Assembly: GCA_963576725.1 (NCBI GenBank)
Contig: OY755252.1
Span: 43,563,552 to 43,627,551 of the forward strand
DNA from: Azorinus chamasolen
Taxonomy: Eukaryota; Mollusca; Bivalvia; Cardiida; Solecurtidae
Direction of reading: 5' to 3'
Length of the DNA stretch: 64,000 nucleotides
Shown here piece by piece: positions 1 to 9,530 of the stretch; within the stretch, counting starts at the first letter, position 1, and each line of letters begins with the position of its first letter. Under the pieces are notes generated by a model. It saw only the letters and a list, made by a program, of their open reading frames with translations, made no database searches and was not told the DNA's origin. Position numbers and translations under genes: made by a program.

Positions 1-92
1 CTGTTTTACTGTCAAACTGTCCTAAGCCGCCACCTGTCTTTCGAACAATCAATTACCCTTTTTGGCGGTCGTAATATGGTTTTACCGTACAA
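1..92. mobile_element. T-type MITE, right half only
   Basis: The stretch reads GCCACCTG, then GGCGGTCGTAATATGG and GTTTTACCGTA. This matches the right arm base and right terminus of the T1/T3 elements elsewhere in the window. The left half lies off the window or is lost. Between here and 175 lies the probable 3' flank of the LINE. Confidence 0.5.
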
Positions 93-175
93 TCAAACAG
101 TTCCGATACTTATTAAGATATGTCGTATTTAAAAACTTTTTGAAAAAGCACTATACTGTACGCAGTTTCAAAATG

Positions 176-2080
176 TCATTGATAATTTGAAAGTTGTCTC
201 AATTTAAAAGCCCTGTAAACATAAATACTTAAATTTATCGTATCGGATCTGCTACTATCTGTAATCAATTGTGTAAACTTAAGAAAACTAGGTCGTTTCC
301 AAAAATGGTTCTTTATATATTTCTTTCTAAGTTCTGTAAATAAACTACATTCTATAACAAAGTGATACTCGTCTTCTAAGACTCCACAAAATTTACAAAG
401 TCTTTCATTTAATGGCACACTGACTGGTTTTCTCCACCTACCACATTCAACTTCTAATCTATGAGCTGACATTCTTAGTTTGGCTAGTGCATGTCTAAAC
501 TTAGGCACTGTAATTTCAGAAAGATAAGGTTGCATGTCAAAAGACGATATTGTGCGATAAAAAGAAGCCCTGGAAGAGTCCGTCAAATCCGAATTCCAAT
601 TTTGAATAAAATTGTCCTTAACCCTTTGCTTAAATAAAGAAACAAATTGTTTAACATTCCCCACGTTCTGGGCTAACCATACATCATAAAAACCTAATGT
701 CGATAATAAATATTTTACATGAGATACCCAGTTTTTCTTATTTGGGTGGGCTTCACTGTCGTGTTTGAGTATGTTATAGACATTTCGTATATATTTATTT
801 TCATTTGCCTGACAAATTTTCACCCAATATTTTATTATAATCGTATAACGTCGGTTTTGATAATTCATTCTGCCTGTATCTCCGTAAACGAAATTATTTT
901 GTGTCGAAAGTTTAACGCCTAACATTCTTTTAAGAAAACGTAAATGTGTTCTTTCAATAGTTAATCCTTTGTTAAAACCCCAAGCTTCGGCTGCATAATT
1001 CATAATAGGTGATATTAATGTGTCGAAGAGTTCTAATGTGTGTTTGGGGGACAAGGTTGTGAATTTAATCAAATAATTATTAAGTTTAAAAATCGCCTTT
1101 AAAGACTGACCGGCTAACGCTTTTTCCATCTCGTTAAAAGAACCTCCAGAGGTAAAGACACACCCAAGATATTTAAACTGCCTTACAATTTCAAGAGTTT
1201 TGTCTGAATATTTAAAATTAAGATTTTTTGAAATTCTGCCCCCATTTCCAAAAATCATAATTTTCGTTTTTTCCGTGTTAACTGTAAGTTTCCATTTATT
1301 ACAGTAATCTTCTAAAATATCTAACGAGTTTTGAAGTGCCTCTGCAGACTCAGCAAACAGTATGATGTCGTCTGCGTATAATAAAATTGCTAAATTTAGA
1401 AAACCTATATTAATTCCTTCCACACCTTTCACTTGCAATTCCTCTTCTAGGTCATTTAAAAACATGCTGAATAAGAAGGGTGATAAACACTCTCCTTGTC
1501 TTACTCCTAACATACATGTAAATTCTTCACTCAGAACATTGTTATACTTTACTTTTGATTTTACACAGTTATACATAGATTTTATTACCTTAAACATTTT
1601 CCCCCTTACTCCAATCTTAATCAGTTTGTACCATAAATTATCTCTGACAATAGAATCGAAAGCCTTTTTGAAGTCTATAAAAGCACAATATAGTTTTTTT
1701 CTATTCATTAGACAGTGTGATATTAGACCATTTAAAATAAAAATATTATCCACTGTACTCATTCCTTTCCTAAAACCAGCCTGTGCCTCTATGTAAACAT
1801 TATAAGTTTCCGCCCATTTGACAAGCCTATTGTTTAGTGTCCTTGAAAAAAGTTTCCCCAATGTGCTGAGTAGAGTTATCCCTCTGTAATTATTTGGTTC
1901 TGATTTGTCGCCAGATTTAAAAAGTGGAATAATGTGTCCTTCGCTCCAAGAATCAGGGAAAAATCCTCTTTCCAGACATACATTAAACAATTTCACAAAG
2001 TATGGTAAAAGAACATATGTTCCGTTTTTGAAAAATTCATTCAGTAAATAATCTGGTCCTGCACTTGCATTATTTCGCAA
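176..2080 (-). CDS. LINE non-LTR retrotransposon reverse transcriptase with C-terminal zinc knuckle, 5'-truncated
   Basis: This is an uninterrupted 634-codon frame of a non-LTR retrotransposon polyprotein, whose enzyme copies its RNA into DNA at a nicked target. Residues 40-260 are the reverse transcriptase. They include the FIDFKKAFDS block with catalytic D136, the VRQGE block (Q195, G196) and the YADD box (D237, D238). A thumb-like region follows. A C-terminal CCHC-type knuckle (C562, C565, H573, C578) is typical of I/Jockey/CR1-type LINEs, but I cannot fix the clade. The frame opens at a TTG and no ATG fits. Upstream sequence up to about 2140 still gives LINE-like residues (an IDRP block) in another frame with stops, so the 5' part is decayed. 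The N-terminal endonuclease is missing, so this copy cannot move by itself. The clean frame suggests a fairly young insertion. Confidence 0.93.
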   Translation of the reverse strand: MRNNASAGPDYLLNEFFKNGTYVLLPYFVKLFNVCLERGFFPDSWSEGHIIPLFKSGDKSEPNNYRGITLLSTLGKLFSRTLNNRLVKWAETYNVYIEAQAGFRKGMSTVDNIFILNGLISHCLMNRKKLYCAFIDFKKAFDSIVRDNLWYKLIKIGVRGKMFKVIKSMYNCVKSKVKYNNVLSEEFTCMLGVRQGECLSPFLFSMFLNDLEEELQVKGVEGINIGFLNLAILLYADDIILFAESAEALQNSLDILEDYCNKWKLTVNTEKTKIMIFGNGGRISKNLNFKYSDKTLEIVRQFKYLGCVFTSGGSFNEMEKALAGQSLKAIFKLNNYLIKFTTLSPKHTLELFDTLISPIMNYAAEAWGFNKGLTIERTHLRFLKRMLGVKLSTQNNFVYGDTGRMNYQNRRYTIIIKYWVKICQANENKYIRNVYNILKHDSEAHPNKKNWVSHVKYLLSTLGFYDVWLAQNVGNVKQFVSLFKQRVKDNFIQNWNSDLTDSSRASFYRTISSFDMQPYLSEITVPKFRHALAKLRMSAHRLEVECGRWRKPVSVPLNERLCKFCGVLEDEYHFVIECSLFTELRKKYIKNHFWKRPSFLKFTQLITDSSRSDTINLSIYVYRAFKLRQLSNYQ

Positions 2081-2310
2081 CTGTTGTATATTACAAAAGA
2101 TTTACTCGGTCTGTCAATAACAGAGAGAGAATCATTGAAGTGCACTTAGTTTTCACTAGTTGTACTGATTTAACACAACAAGTCAAGATAGAAATACAAA
2201 ATATCTTATATCTCTGTGTTAAATCTGTTACGTGTATGTCAATTACTACATCTTAGTTGCCTGATCTAGGTCTATCCTGTTTACAAAAGCGTATCAGTGG
2301 AGGGAATCAA
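2081..2310. other. Decayed LINE 5' edge and P2 hairpin remnant
   Basis: The first 60 or so bases look like frameshifted LINE coding sequence. Around 2258-2308, GATCTAGGTCTATCCTGTTT followed by AGCGTATC matches the right arm and flank of a P2 element. No gene is seen. Confidence 0.45.
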
Positions 2311-2313
2311 GTG

Positions 2314-2370
2314 TACAGTAAAAACTCTGTAAACCGGAATTCTGGTAAAGAATAATTTAGATACTTTTAG
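2314..2370. mobile_element. T2-type MITE, left terminus
   Basis: TACAGTAAAAACTCTGTAAA, then CCGGAATTCT and TTAGATACTTTTAG, match a T2 terminus (compare 48981 and 10702 in reverse). The usual hairpin is missing and a tandem array begins directly at 2371. Confidence 0.6.
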
Positions 2371-2760
2371 TAGCTATCAGGATTTAACATAACATGGTAG
2401 CTATCAGGATTTAACACAACACGGTAGCTATCAGGATTTAACATTACATAACATGGTAGCTATAATGATTTCACATAAAATAATGTAGTTGTTATCATGA
2501 TTTTACATTACATAGCATGGTAGCGATCATGGTTTGACATTACATAACATGGTAGCTATCATGATTTCACATAAAATAATGTAGTAGTTATCATGGTTTG
2601 ACATTACATAACATGGTAGCTATCATGGTTTTGACATAACAAAACATGGTAGCTATCATGACATAATATTTCATAAAATAGCATTTATCATTATTTCACA
2701 CGGCTAGAGCTATCATTTCACGTAGCATAACATGGTAACTATAGTAATTTCACATGTTTT
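2371..2760. repeat. Irregular minisatellite, GGTAGCTATCATGATTT units
   Basis: About ten imperfect units of roughly 30-55 bases carry ATGGTAGCTATCA followed by TTTNACATNACATAAC. Units vary in length and wording, so the array is old. It sits where the interior of the T2 element would be. Confidence 0.85.
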
Positions 2761-2992
2761 ATGATTATTTCAGACAGGGTGTAATCAAAATAGTTTTTCA
2801 TAAGGTCCTTGAAATGCTCTCCGAAAACTGCCCATACCACAGGTTGTCGTACATGTACATGCTTTCAAACTGAATGTTAAAATGTTATACTTTTGAAGAG
2901 TCGTACTGGACCCTTCTGGCCTAAAACGTCATATAGCGTAATTATGAAAATCCATTTGATTTCCGATTAATTTGTCGTATTCGCCATATATA

Positions 2993-3312
2993 CAGTTGAA
3001 CTTCAATATATCGAACTTCTAGGGACCATAAAGATTACTTCGACATAACAGAGGTATGAGTCATCCGATTTCTAATCTGAACATTTTCTCAAGTTCAAAG
3101 CTTAATGCAGGCCTAATGTAATGCTGAAAGCCCCTGTGTCGGCTTTCAACATTACTTTAGACCTGCATTAAAGCTGTCACTTTTGTTTCTAGATATGCGC
3201 AGTTTATACATTTAAGAAAAATTCTTTATTGTAAATTTTGGAAGGACCGGGCTTTTATTTCGAGTTATCCGAGTTCGAGTTATCCGAGTTCGAGATATCG
3301 TTGTTCAACGGT
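2993..3312. mobile_element. T4 MITE with pogo/Tigger-like termini
   Basis: TA then CAGTTGAACTTCAATATATC at the left is mirrored by GATATCGTTGTTCAACG at the right. CAGTTGAACTTCGA-type ends are characteristic of pogo/Tigger transposons. The centre holds a GCTTAATGCAGG hairpin with a degenerate AAAGCC tip. A better preserved copy lies at 55708-56023. Confidence 0.8.
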
Positions 3313-3501
3313 CGGGTCAGTAGGATAAAGTTCCATGTACATATCATTACAACATCAGTTTGACACGGCACCCTGTGGGTCATACACTACTTGATACTCA
3401 AACCATCTGCACTCTGAGCAATTGTTGTCTGCAAATAGTGTCGTCTAATTCCATTATAATATATATTTTGTTTCAAAATCTTCAAAAAAAAGTGTCAGAG
3501 T

Positions 3502-3570
3502 GACAAACAGTTTGGATCCTGATGAGACACCGAGTTACTCGGCATCTCATCTGGATCTAAACTGTTTGCA
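3502..3570. mobile_element. P1 hairpin (element ends unclear)
   Basis: The arm ACAAACAGTTTGGATCC is mirrored around CCGAGTTACTCGG. The two arms carry the conserved T:T mismatch (CCTGATG against CATCTGG). No clear TTAA termini are visible. Confidence 0.75.
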
Positions 3571-3876
3571 AATATTATCACAAAGTCCCGAGTAGAGAAC
3601 TAAAGGTTAAGTACGTACATTCATACTTCAAATATGTAAAATGCTCGGCATACATTTCTTAAGGATGTGTATAGCATGAGCTGAGTAGCGAGAAAATACT
3701 TTAAAGAGATAGTATCTACTTATAACGCGTTTCAAAAATGCCTACAAATTACATAAAGCATTTGTTCATATGCTGAAAAGAAGATATCGCAAGAAAATCA
3801 ATCCAATAAACACTGAAGAAACTAAATGTATATGTTTGATAACGATAACCCAATGTTATTCGCCGATGTACATGTA

Positions 3877-4081
3877 CAGTAAAACCCCGCTAATGCGACC
3901 ACCTAAAATATGTATAATTCTGGGGGCTAGATGAAGGTGGTAGCTTAATGCAGGACAAAAGTAACGCAGAAAGCTCCTAGAGCTTTCTGCATTACTTTTG
4001 TCCTGCATTCAGCAACAATCTGCTTATAAGGACAAACATGTTTATTTATTATTAAGTGGTCACATTAGAGGGGTTCTACTG
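3877..4081. mobile_element. T3 MITE, complete
   Basis: TA-flanked, with CAGTAAAACCCCGCTAATGC at the left and TTAGAGGGGTTCTACTG at the right. The central hairpin runs GCTTAATGCAGGACAAAAGT...ACTTTTGTCCTGCATT with the tip AAAGCTCCTAGAGCTTT. Confidence 0.85.
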
Positions 4082-4083
4082 TA

Positions 4084-4557
4084 TTAATATTTATTGGGGT
4101 TGCGTTTAGTTAAGTAACTGTTCAACATAGGCCGAGAATATTGTGTTGTGCAACAAAAAATATAAACACCAACAAAAACAGTTTATTTTGTATCACAGGG
4201 GCATTTTTCGATATCAGTCAAATTGACAATCTTCATAATAATGATTGCACGTGATAAATACCAAGTGTTATGATGTTATTGAAACTATGCGTTTATCATA
4301 GGGGCTATAACTTTAAGCCTCTTGTAAACAGTGTTGACCAAGATCAGTCGGCGATTTTATAACTGGTCTGCAGTGCGATTCAATCGGATAATAACATGCA
4401 AATCGATCATGTATTTCTGTGTGGTTTACGGCTGACTATAGTTAATCAACTCATTCACCTGTACACACCTGTTCTCATCCCTCTATCCGTCACTTCACTC
4501 GCATTTCAAACAGCTGGACCCAGATGAGACGACGAATAACTCGCTGTTTCATTAGTA
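4084..4557. other. No gene; half P1b arm at the right
   Basis: Most of this AT-rich stretch shows nothing I can name. At about 4506-4550, CAAACAGCTGGACCCAGATG and an ACTCGCTG remnant are one arm of a reversed P1b hairpin. Confidence 0.4.
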
Positions 4558-4559
4558 TA

Positions 4560-4755
4560 CAGTAAAACCTCTCTATAACGACCACTAAATTGTGCGAATT
4601 TTTGGGCAGGTGGTTGCTTAAAGCAAGGTGAAAGTAAAACAGAACGCTCCTATAGGAGCGTTCTGTTTTACTTTCACCTTGCTTTAAGCATCCACCTACC
4701 TTTAATACAAAATTACTTGATGTAATTTAGTGGTCGTTATAGAGAGGTTTTATTG
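4560..4755. mobile_element. T1 MITE, complete 196-bp copy
   Basis: TA flanks; termini CAGTAAAACCTCTCTATAAC and its mirror. The hairpin runs GCTTAAAGCAAGGTGAAAGT to its complement with a perfect tip GAACGCTCCTATAGGAGCGTTC. It is one of the cleanest T1 copies here. Confidence 0.9.
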
Positions 4756-4996
4756 TATGTTGTTTAACACCCTTTTGTACGTTTCTCAAAAGCTTGATCG
4801 AATCAGATATAGACAAAACTGCACCAGATCTGTATCTAAGCAGGCATTACTGTATTCATAGTTGGGTAAAGGTAAACTACACTCCTTATTTTAATCATCA
4901 TTTCAGACTCACAAGCCTCTAGGATGTAACTATTTCAAAACAGCTTTAACCCTGAACGTCATATACACGCCTTTGTAAGGTTTTGCAAACGAAGAA

Positions 4997-5160
4997 CAGT
5001 AGAACCGGACTGAAGCGGCCATTCATTTATTGAACACAAGAGTCTGAATAAAGCAGGTGGTTGCTTAATGCCGGACAAAAGTAATGCAAAAAGCTCCTAT
5101 AGGAGCTTTCTGCATTACTTTTGACCTGCATTAAGCTACCAACTGCCTTTCTTTAGTTGT
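4997..5160. mobile_element. T3-like MITE
   Basis: CAGTAGAACCGGACTGAAGC at the left is followed by a well-kept hairpin (5053-5150) with arms TGCTTAATGCCGGACAAAAG and tip AAAGCTCCTATAGGAGCTTT. The right terminus is not recognisable. Confidence 0.75.
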
Positions 5161-5179
5161 TGTTTGTTTGGTTTGGTTA

Positions 5180-5489
5180 AACCCTTCTAATGCGACCAAC
5201 AAAAAGAGAGTCTGGGTCTTAAAGACACGTGGTAGCTTAATGCAAGACGAAAGTTATGCAGAAATCTCATGTTTGAGTTTTCTTCATAATTTTTGTCCTA
5301 TATATTAATGTCTTCAAGATCGAGAATTAGACCGATCATGGTCTGCTCTGTTTGCTTATGTAATTATATATACAATTATATCTGATTCTACATTGTTTTC
5401 CCAGGACCAACAATGTCATTATAAATATTGAGCCAATTAATATTCATAAATTATATACATTATTTCTTACATGAATATTCAAGGGTTAA
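5180..5489. mobile_element. Degenerate T3 left half joined to a P2 right half
   Basis: From 5180, ACCCTTCTAATGCGACCAAC and a decayed GCTTAATGCAAGACG hairpin are T3. From about 5332 the text switches to GGTCTGCTCTGTTTGCTTAT, the right arm of P2, continuing to the P2 terminus TTCAAGGGTTAA at 5489. This is one of several T/P junctions at hairpins. Confidence 0.65.
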
Positions 5490-5736
5490 ATCATGTCTCT
5501 CTCCGTATAGCTACTGAACTGTGATGAACACATCAGAAATGCTTGGCATTTTATGGTTTACATTTTCACTTCATTTGTGTTCATTGAAAACGTCCAGCAG
5601 AAAACAAAGAACAGATCAAGAAGAAAAATGCAGACGGAAAGTTTGAAGCAGACGATCTGCTTATCGACATAGTTCATCAAAATGTTATTTCCGGTGTCCA
5701 AGGCCATCTGAGGATGATTTACTACTAGTGTCCACA
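5490..5736. other. No gene or repeat recognised
   Basis: Mixed-composition sequence without a supported frame, splice pair or family match. Confidence 0.3.
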
Positions 5737-5738
5737 TA

Positions 5739-6008
5739 CAGTAAACCCCCTCTAAAGCGACCAGTTTATTATTAACCCTTTCGCTGCCAAATTCTGTCGT
5801 CTGCTAACTTTGTCATCTGCTACAGATTTTCATTTTTTGATTTTCTTCATTTTTGTTTCAAAAACATAGTAACGGCAACAAACAGTTTGGATCCTGATGA
5901 GACGCCGAGTTACTCGGCGTCTCATCTGGATCCAAACTGTTTGCATAGTGTCTTTTAGACTCAGAATTAGACCTCTCTTTGATAGCCATATTAGCCGGGT
6001 TCAATTGT
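5739..6008. mobile_element. Chimera: T3 termini enclosing a P1 hairpin
   Basis: The ends are T-type: TA then CAGTAAACCCCCTCTAAAGC, and at the right AGCCATATTAGCCGGGTT ending TTG before TA. The usual GCTTAATGC hairpin is absent. The interior begins at TTAA (5772) with a P1 left end TTTCGCTGCCAAATTC and a perfect GACGCCGAGTTACTCGGCGTC hairpin at 5880-5944, but no P1 right end. A P1 element probably inserted and lost its right end together with the host hairpin. Confidence 0.75.
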
Positions 6009-6179
6009 ATATAAATAGCTAGATATCGCCTGATGTACATGCGAGTTACATCCAGTCATTACTGATTCATGGATTTGCGATTGGCAGTGTCAAAAACATT
6101 CGACGGAAAACCTTTTAGACGACAGTTAGGCATCATCTACTTTAACTTTTTTTCAATCTAGAATTTGAAGAGTGGAATA

Positions 6180-6358
6180 GTCCATTTGTGTTTAACTATA
6201 GAGTTCACCCAGTATGAATGGCTTAAGCTCTCTCGTTGATATTGAATGACAAACAGTGCAGACCCTGATCAGAGGGCTCCTCTAGTTGTCATCTGATCTG
6301 GGTCTACACTGTTTGCCAATGAGAGTAGATGCGTTTCCCGGGTCGAAAGGGTTACAAT
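6180..6358. mobile_element. P5 MITE
   Basis: The left flank GAATAGTCCATTTGTGTTTA recurs at 6940 and 14305. The hairpin at 6248-6316 has arms GACAAACAGTGCAGACCC and a damaged GGGCTCCTCTAG tip. It ends with GGTCGAAAGGGTTA. Confidence 0.7.
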
Positions 6359-6390
6359 TGCTGCTGGCTATAAAAAAAACGATCGTCTGC

Positions 6391-6637
6391 TTAACCCTTT
6401 CGGCGCCAAATTTCTTCTTGTCGTCTGCAATCCAAATTTTGTTAAATCATTCGGTACAATAAGGAAATGAGATAAATAAATGCAAAGTTCAAAGGAATAA
6501 AGCACATATATAGTGATAGAGACTGAGACAAATAGTGCAGTCCCTGATTAGACGCCGCCTTGAAAAGGCGGCGTCTGATCTGGGACTGCACTATTTGTCG
6601 TGGTGCATTTATGCGACTTCGGCGGTGAAAGGGTTAA
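6391..6637. mobile_element. P4 MITE, complete 247-bp copy
   Basis: TTAA at both ends; termini TTAACCCTTTCGGCGCC and GGCGGTGAAAGGGTTAA. The hairpin ACAAATAGTGCAGTCCC is mirrored around GCCGCCTTGAAAAGGCGGC. Reversed copy at 37008 and diverged copy at 31735. It shares its right TTAA with the next element. Confidence 0.92.
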
Positions 6638-6830
6638 CTCTTTCACTACCAATCATTATCGTCTGCGTTTGTTTGTCATCTGCTTTACTTTATTTCTTCC
6701 CTTTGTTTCAAAACTCATAATCACGAAATCATACAGTTTGTATCCTGATAAGATGCCGAGTGACTTGGCATCTCATCTGGATCTCAACTGTTTGAAAAAC
6801 TGATCATAGGTTTGCAATCAGCATTGGAAG
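6634..6830. mobile_element. P1 MITE, right end lost
   Basis: It begins at the TTAA that ends the preceding P4 (TTAACTCTTTCACTACCA) and contains CGTCTGC words typical of the P1 left side. The hairpin CATACAGTTTGTATCC has a GCCGAGTGACTTGGC centre. Confidence 0.75.
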
Positions 6831-6911
6831 GATTATCTATTTAAAACTAATCGTCTGGCTCGACTTACGTGCAAAACATAACGTAATCTGTCTGTACTAA
6901 TGCACTTTAAT

Positions 6912-7230
6912 ATTGACCCGTTCAACGCTTGATTTTCAAAATGGAATAGTCCACCAGTGTATAAATATAGAGACCCCTCGGTATGAAATACAGTAAAAAC
7001 TCGATACTACGAAATTTGAGTAATGAAGAATGTATGTCTTTGTAGGCAGGTGGCTGCTTAATGCAGGGTGAAAGATCAATTCTGGTACGCATTTGAGTGT
7101 TCTTAGTATCGAGTTTATACTGTACATGTACTTAAACTTGCTAGAGGAATCTGAATGACAAACACTGCAGATCCTGATAAGCGAGCTCCTCTAGGAACTC
7201 TCTGACCTGGATCTACACTGTTTGCAAATG
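6912..7230. mobile_element. P5 MITE interrupted by a T7 MITE
   Basis: The left part begins TTGACCCGTTCAACGCTTG and shares GGAATAGTCCA with the copy at 6180. After the inserted T7 (6991-7122) it resumes with ACAAACACTGCAGATCC and an AGCTCCTCTAGGA hairpin. The right terminus is missing. Confidence 0.7.
6991..7122. mobile_element. T7 MITE nested in P5
   Basis: TA-flanked, 132 bp; CAGTAAAAACTCGATACTAC at the left mirrored by TTAGTATCGAGTTTATACTG. Only half of a GCAGGTGGCTGCTTAATGC hairpin remains inside. The clean TA flanks show it moved into the P5 copy. Confidence 0.8.
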
Positions 7231-7254
7231 ACAGTGCATACATGGTTTTAAAGA

Positions 7255-7374
7255 AACCACTGACCGAGTGTCAGACAGCTTGAATCCTGATGAGACGCCT
7301 AGTTACTCGGCGTCTCGTGTGGATCCAAGCTGTTTGCAAATGCAAGCCCGGTCCCGGATTGTGGGAGAAGGGTT
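7255..7374. mobile_element. P1b hairpin with right end
   Basis: GACCGAGTGTCAGACAGC leads into a hairpin with centre TAGTTACTCGG. The right flank CAAATGCAAGCCCGGTC is typical of P1b, and the terminus GAGAAGGGTTA remains. Confidence 0.7.
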
Positions 7375-7449
7375 ATATTGATGTGCGAGAACAGCTAATG
7401 GTGCACAGTCTGAGCGGTTAATTAAACAATCTAGCGCTACACCATATGC

Positions 7450-7648
7450 TTAACCCTTGGATGCTGAACTAAACCCTTAAATGTGTATTTCTTAAAGTGG
7501 ACTGGTCCATCAATGTTACATGATCCAGTCCATTCAGTTTGAAAAGGTGTAATTTGCGAAATTAGTTTGAAAAACCATCAACGTAGACCGATAGCAAAAC
7601 GCTTCTCCAAGAGTCCTCTGATATAGGTCTACACTGTTTGCAGATATC
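7450..7648. mobile_element. P-type MITE, degenerate
   Basis: It starts TTAACCCTTGG, includes a small hairpin GGACTGGTCC...GGATCCAGTCC-like around 7497-7540, and ends near GATATAGGTCTACACTG, a P2-like right arm. The left P2 arm is mostly lost. Confidence 0.55.
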
Positions 7649-7654
7649 ACTGTG

Positions 7655-7848
7655 CAGTGAAACCTCTCTATAACGGTAACTAAATTGTGTTAATTATTTG
7701 GTATTTAGGGCAGGTGGCCGCTTAAAGCAAGGTGCAGGTAAAACAGAACGAGCGTTCCGTTTTACTTTCACCTTGCTTTAAGCAGCCACCTGCCTTTAAC
7801 ACAACATATTTGATATAATTTAGTGACCGTTATAGAGAGGTTTTACTG
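7655..7848. mobile_element. T1 MITE, complete, shortened hairpin tip
   Basis: CAGTGAAACCTCTCTATAAC and TTATAGAGAGGTTTTACTG termini. The hairpin arms are intact but the tip reads GAACGAGCGTTC, so CTCCTATAGG has been trimmed from the loop. Confidence 0.88.
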
Positions 7849-8145
7849 TACATTAGTTTCCCACATTCACCGGGGGTACATATTTAGCTTGCTGAACAAA
7901 CTTCTCCATAGAAAATGTTGTCTTTGTCCATTCTACATTCAGAGTTTTCTTCACAGTGTCAAATAGTTTTGGCTCTGTTGAGACGCTGAATTACTCGTTT
8001 CATGTTTCCATATTTAACATCAAAGACACGCCCTTTATTACATTCGCAAAGAGAGCAGGCCCATGGTCAAAATGAATGCAGTTCAATAAGACATTTGTAA
8101 ACAATGTGTAGATCCTACCTAGATCGTCAAGAGCATAACACATTC
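7849..8145. other. P1b remnant, no gene
   Basis: At about 7953-8010, GTGTCAAATAGTTTTGG and TGTTGAGACGCTGAATTACTC are a decayed P1b left arm. A short open frame on the minus strand at 7850-7965 is discussed among the rejected items. Confidence 0.4.
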
Positions 8146-8338
8146 GAGTAAAACTTCGATTATCCGTCCACTAAACATTATTATCTGTGTTTTAGACAGG
8201 AGACAGCTTAAAGCAGGATGAACGTCCCCTGGGAGCTTTCTGCATGACTTTCATCCTGCATTAAGAAGTTGCCTGCCTAAAACATTCTCCAGTCTTCTTT
8301 ACTATATATATGAATACGGATAGTCGAGGTTTTACAGT
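8146..8338. mobile_element. T6 MITE
   Basis: AGTAAAACTTCGATTATCCG at the left mirrored by GGATAGTCGAGGTTTTACA at the right. The central hairpin runs GCTTAAAGCAGGATGAACG to its complement, with one side of the tip shortened (CCCCTGGGAGCTTT). Confidence 0.75.
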
Positions 8339-8469
8339 GCATTTGTTTTCCGATAAACGAAGTTTACACAACATTTTTCTAATAACTGAGGTTTTAAACG
8401 GAGTTTGTTCGGATAATCGAGAGTTTATTGTGTTCTGCATTTTTTAAAATGGTCATGCACAGAACACAA

Positions 8470-8943
8470 CAGTAAACCATTATAAACGGGGATTCTAGTT
8501 GAGAAGAATTTAGACACTTTTAGGCAAGCTACTAGAGAAGCTTTCTGCATGACTTTCGTCCTGCATTAAGTAAAAAAGTAAAGTACCTAGTTATAGTCTA
8601 CTTTCAGTCCGAATGACCGCTCAGCCGACTGTACATTTACTCCCCTGGTCATTGAGTCATTGGCCTACACTATTGAGCACTGCTAACATATGGCGCAATC
8701 ATGCAGCCGCAGTACCGGCGAGTGACCCTCACAGGTACCCATTTTAACCCCTGGGTGGAGAGGATGTGCGGGTGGGAGACACGGAAAAGCGTCTCTGAAA
8801 TTTCCGGGAGGGACCGGGATTTGAACCCCGGACCTCCGGACTGATAGTCAAGCGCGTTACCACTAGACCACCGCCACCTGCCACCTGTCTCCAAGACCGA
8901 TATTTACGCTAGATTGAACGTCCGGTTTAGAGAGGTTTTACTG
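8470..8943. mobile_element. T2 MITE split by a SINE
   Basis: Left terminus CAGTAAACCATTATAAACG and interior AGAATTTAGACACTTTTAGG; right side CACCTGTCTCCAAGACCG, CCGGTTTAGAGAGG and TTTTACTG. The left terminus and hairpin half are separated from the right by a tRNA-derived element. Confidence 0.75.
8600..8880 (-). mobile_element. tRNA-derived SINE
   Basis: On the minus strand, GGTCTAGTGGTAACGCGC (A-box-like) is followed about 30 bases later by GGGTTCAAATCCCGG (B box). These are internal polymerase III promoter elements in tRNA spacing. A non-tRNA body of about 200 bases follows. The head does not fold as a clean functional tRNA, so I call it a SINE. It is inserted in a T2 MITE. The 3' boundary is uncertain. 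Confidence 0.8.
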
Positions 8944-8984
8944 CATAAACAAAAAAATGAGTCGCAAATAACACAGACCCTGAC

Positions 8985-9240
8985 CTTTATTCGTATCCCT
9001 CGACGCGGCTTGAACTGTAATGAGACGCCACAAAGTACGATTGCGTATCACCTGAATCCAAACTACTCGCAGAAGTAATCACAAACAGACGGGTATATAA
9101 ACATTTAGATGGAAATTGGGTTCTTGCAAAAACATATATGCCGGTAAGCCTTTAACATTGGTTGGTTTAGCAAACCGTGCAGACACTGATGAGAAGGCTC
9201 CTGCAAGAACCCACTGCTCTTGGGCTACACTGTATGCCAA
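8985..9240. mobile_element. Two decayed hairpin MITEs (P1 then P5)
   Basis: GACGCGGCTTGAACTGTAAT with ATGAGACGCC around 9000-9070 is a decayed P1. CAAACCGTGCAGACACTG with AGGCTCCTGCA around 9168-9238 is a decayed P5. Arms no longer pair well. Confidence 0.5.
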
Positions 9241-9530
9241 TGTCCCATAATGATATATAGGACCGTGGGAGTTTATGGCTTAATAACGTATACATTTAAT
9301 TGTCTTAGTCGGATCAGGAATACATAAACGCGGCGGATGACCTTAGACTGCATAAATTGCAGCTAGGCCTATCTAATTCCCCTTCTTCCGTCATGTACCG
9401 GTACTACAAATATGCAAATGTATTCAATGACCATGTAGCCTACGCTTGAAAGTGAAGTAGGCCTACAGGAGAACCTGTCTTAAGCGTCTATAAAAAAGAG
9501 GCATAGTTATGGGTCAGTAAGGCAGGTGGT

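Noticed and set aside
3100..3170. Hairpins as transcription terminators or CRISPR repeats
   Set aside because: The DNA is eukaryotic, hairpins lie between transposon termini, and spacing and spacers are not CRISPR-like.
7850..7965. Minus-strand text giving NIFYGEVCS and, in the same frame after a stop, ECGK, resembling the FAM20 NVCFYG...CGK segment
   Set aside because: An in-frame stop, no polypyrimidine acceptor, and an overlap with a decayed P1b arm and a T1 end. A chance match is more likely than the missing exon.
8815..8880. Functional tRNA gene
   Set aside because: A and B boxes are present but no clean cloverleaf with acceptor stem could be drawn, and the sequence continues as a SINE. 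Same for 26955-27040.
8670..8894. 74-codon minus frame
   Set aside because: It is the translated SINE head and body, not a gene.
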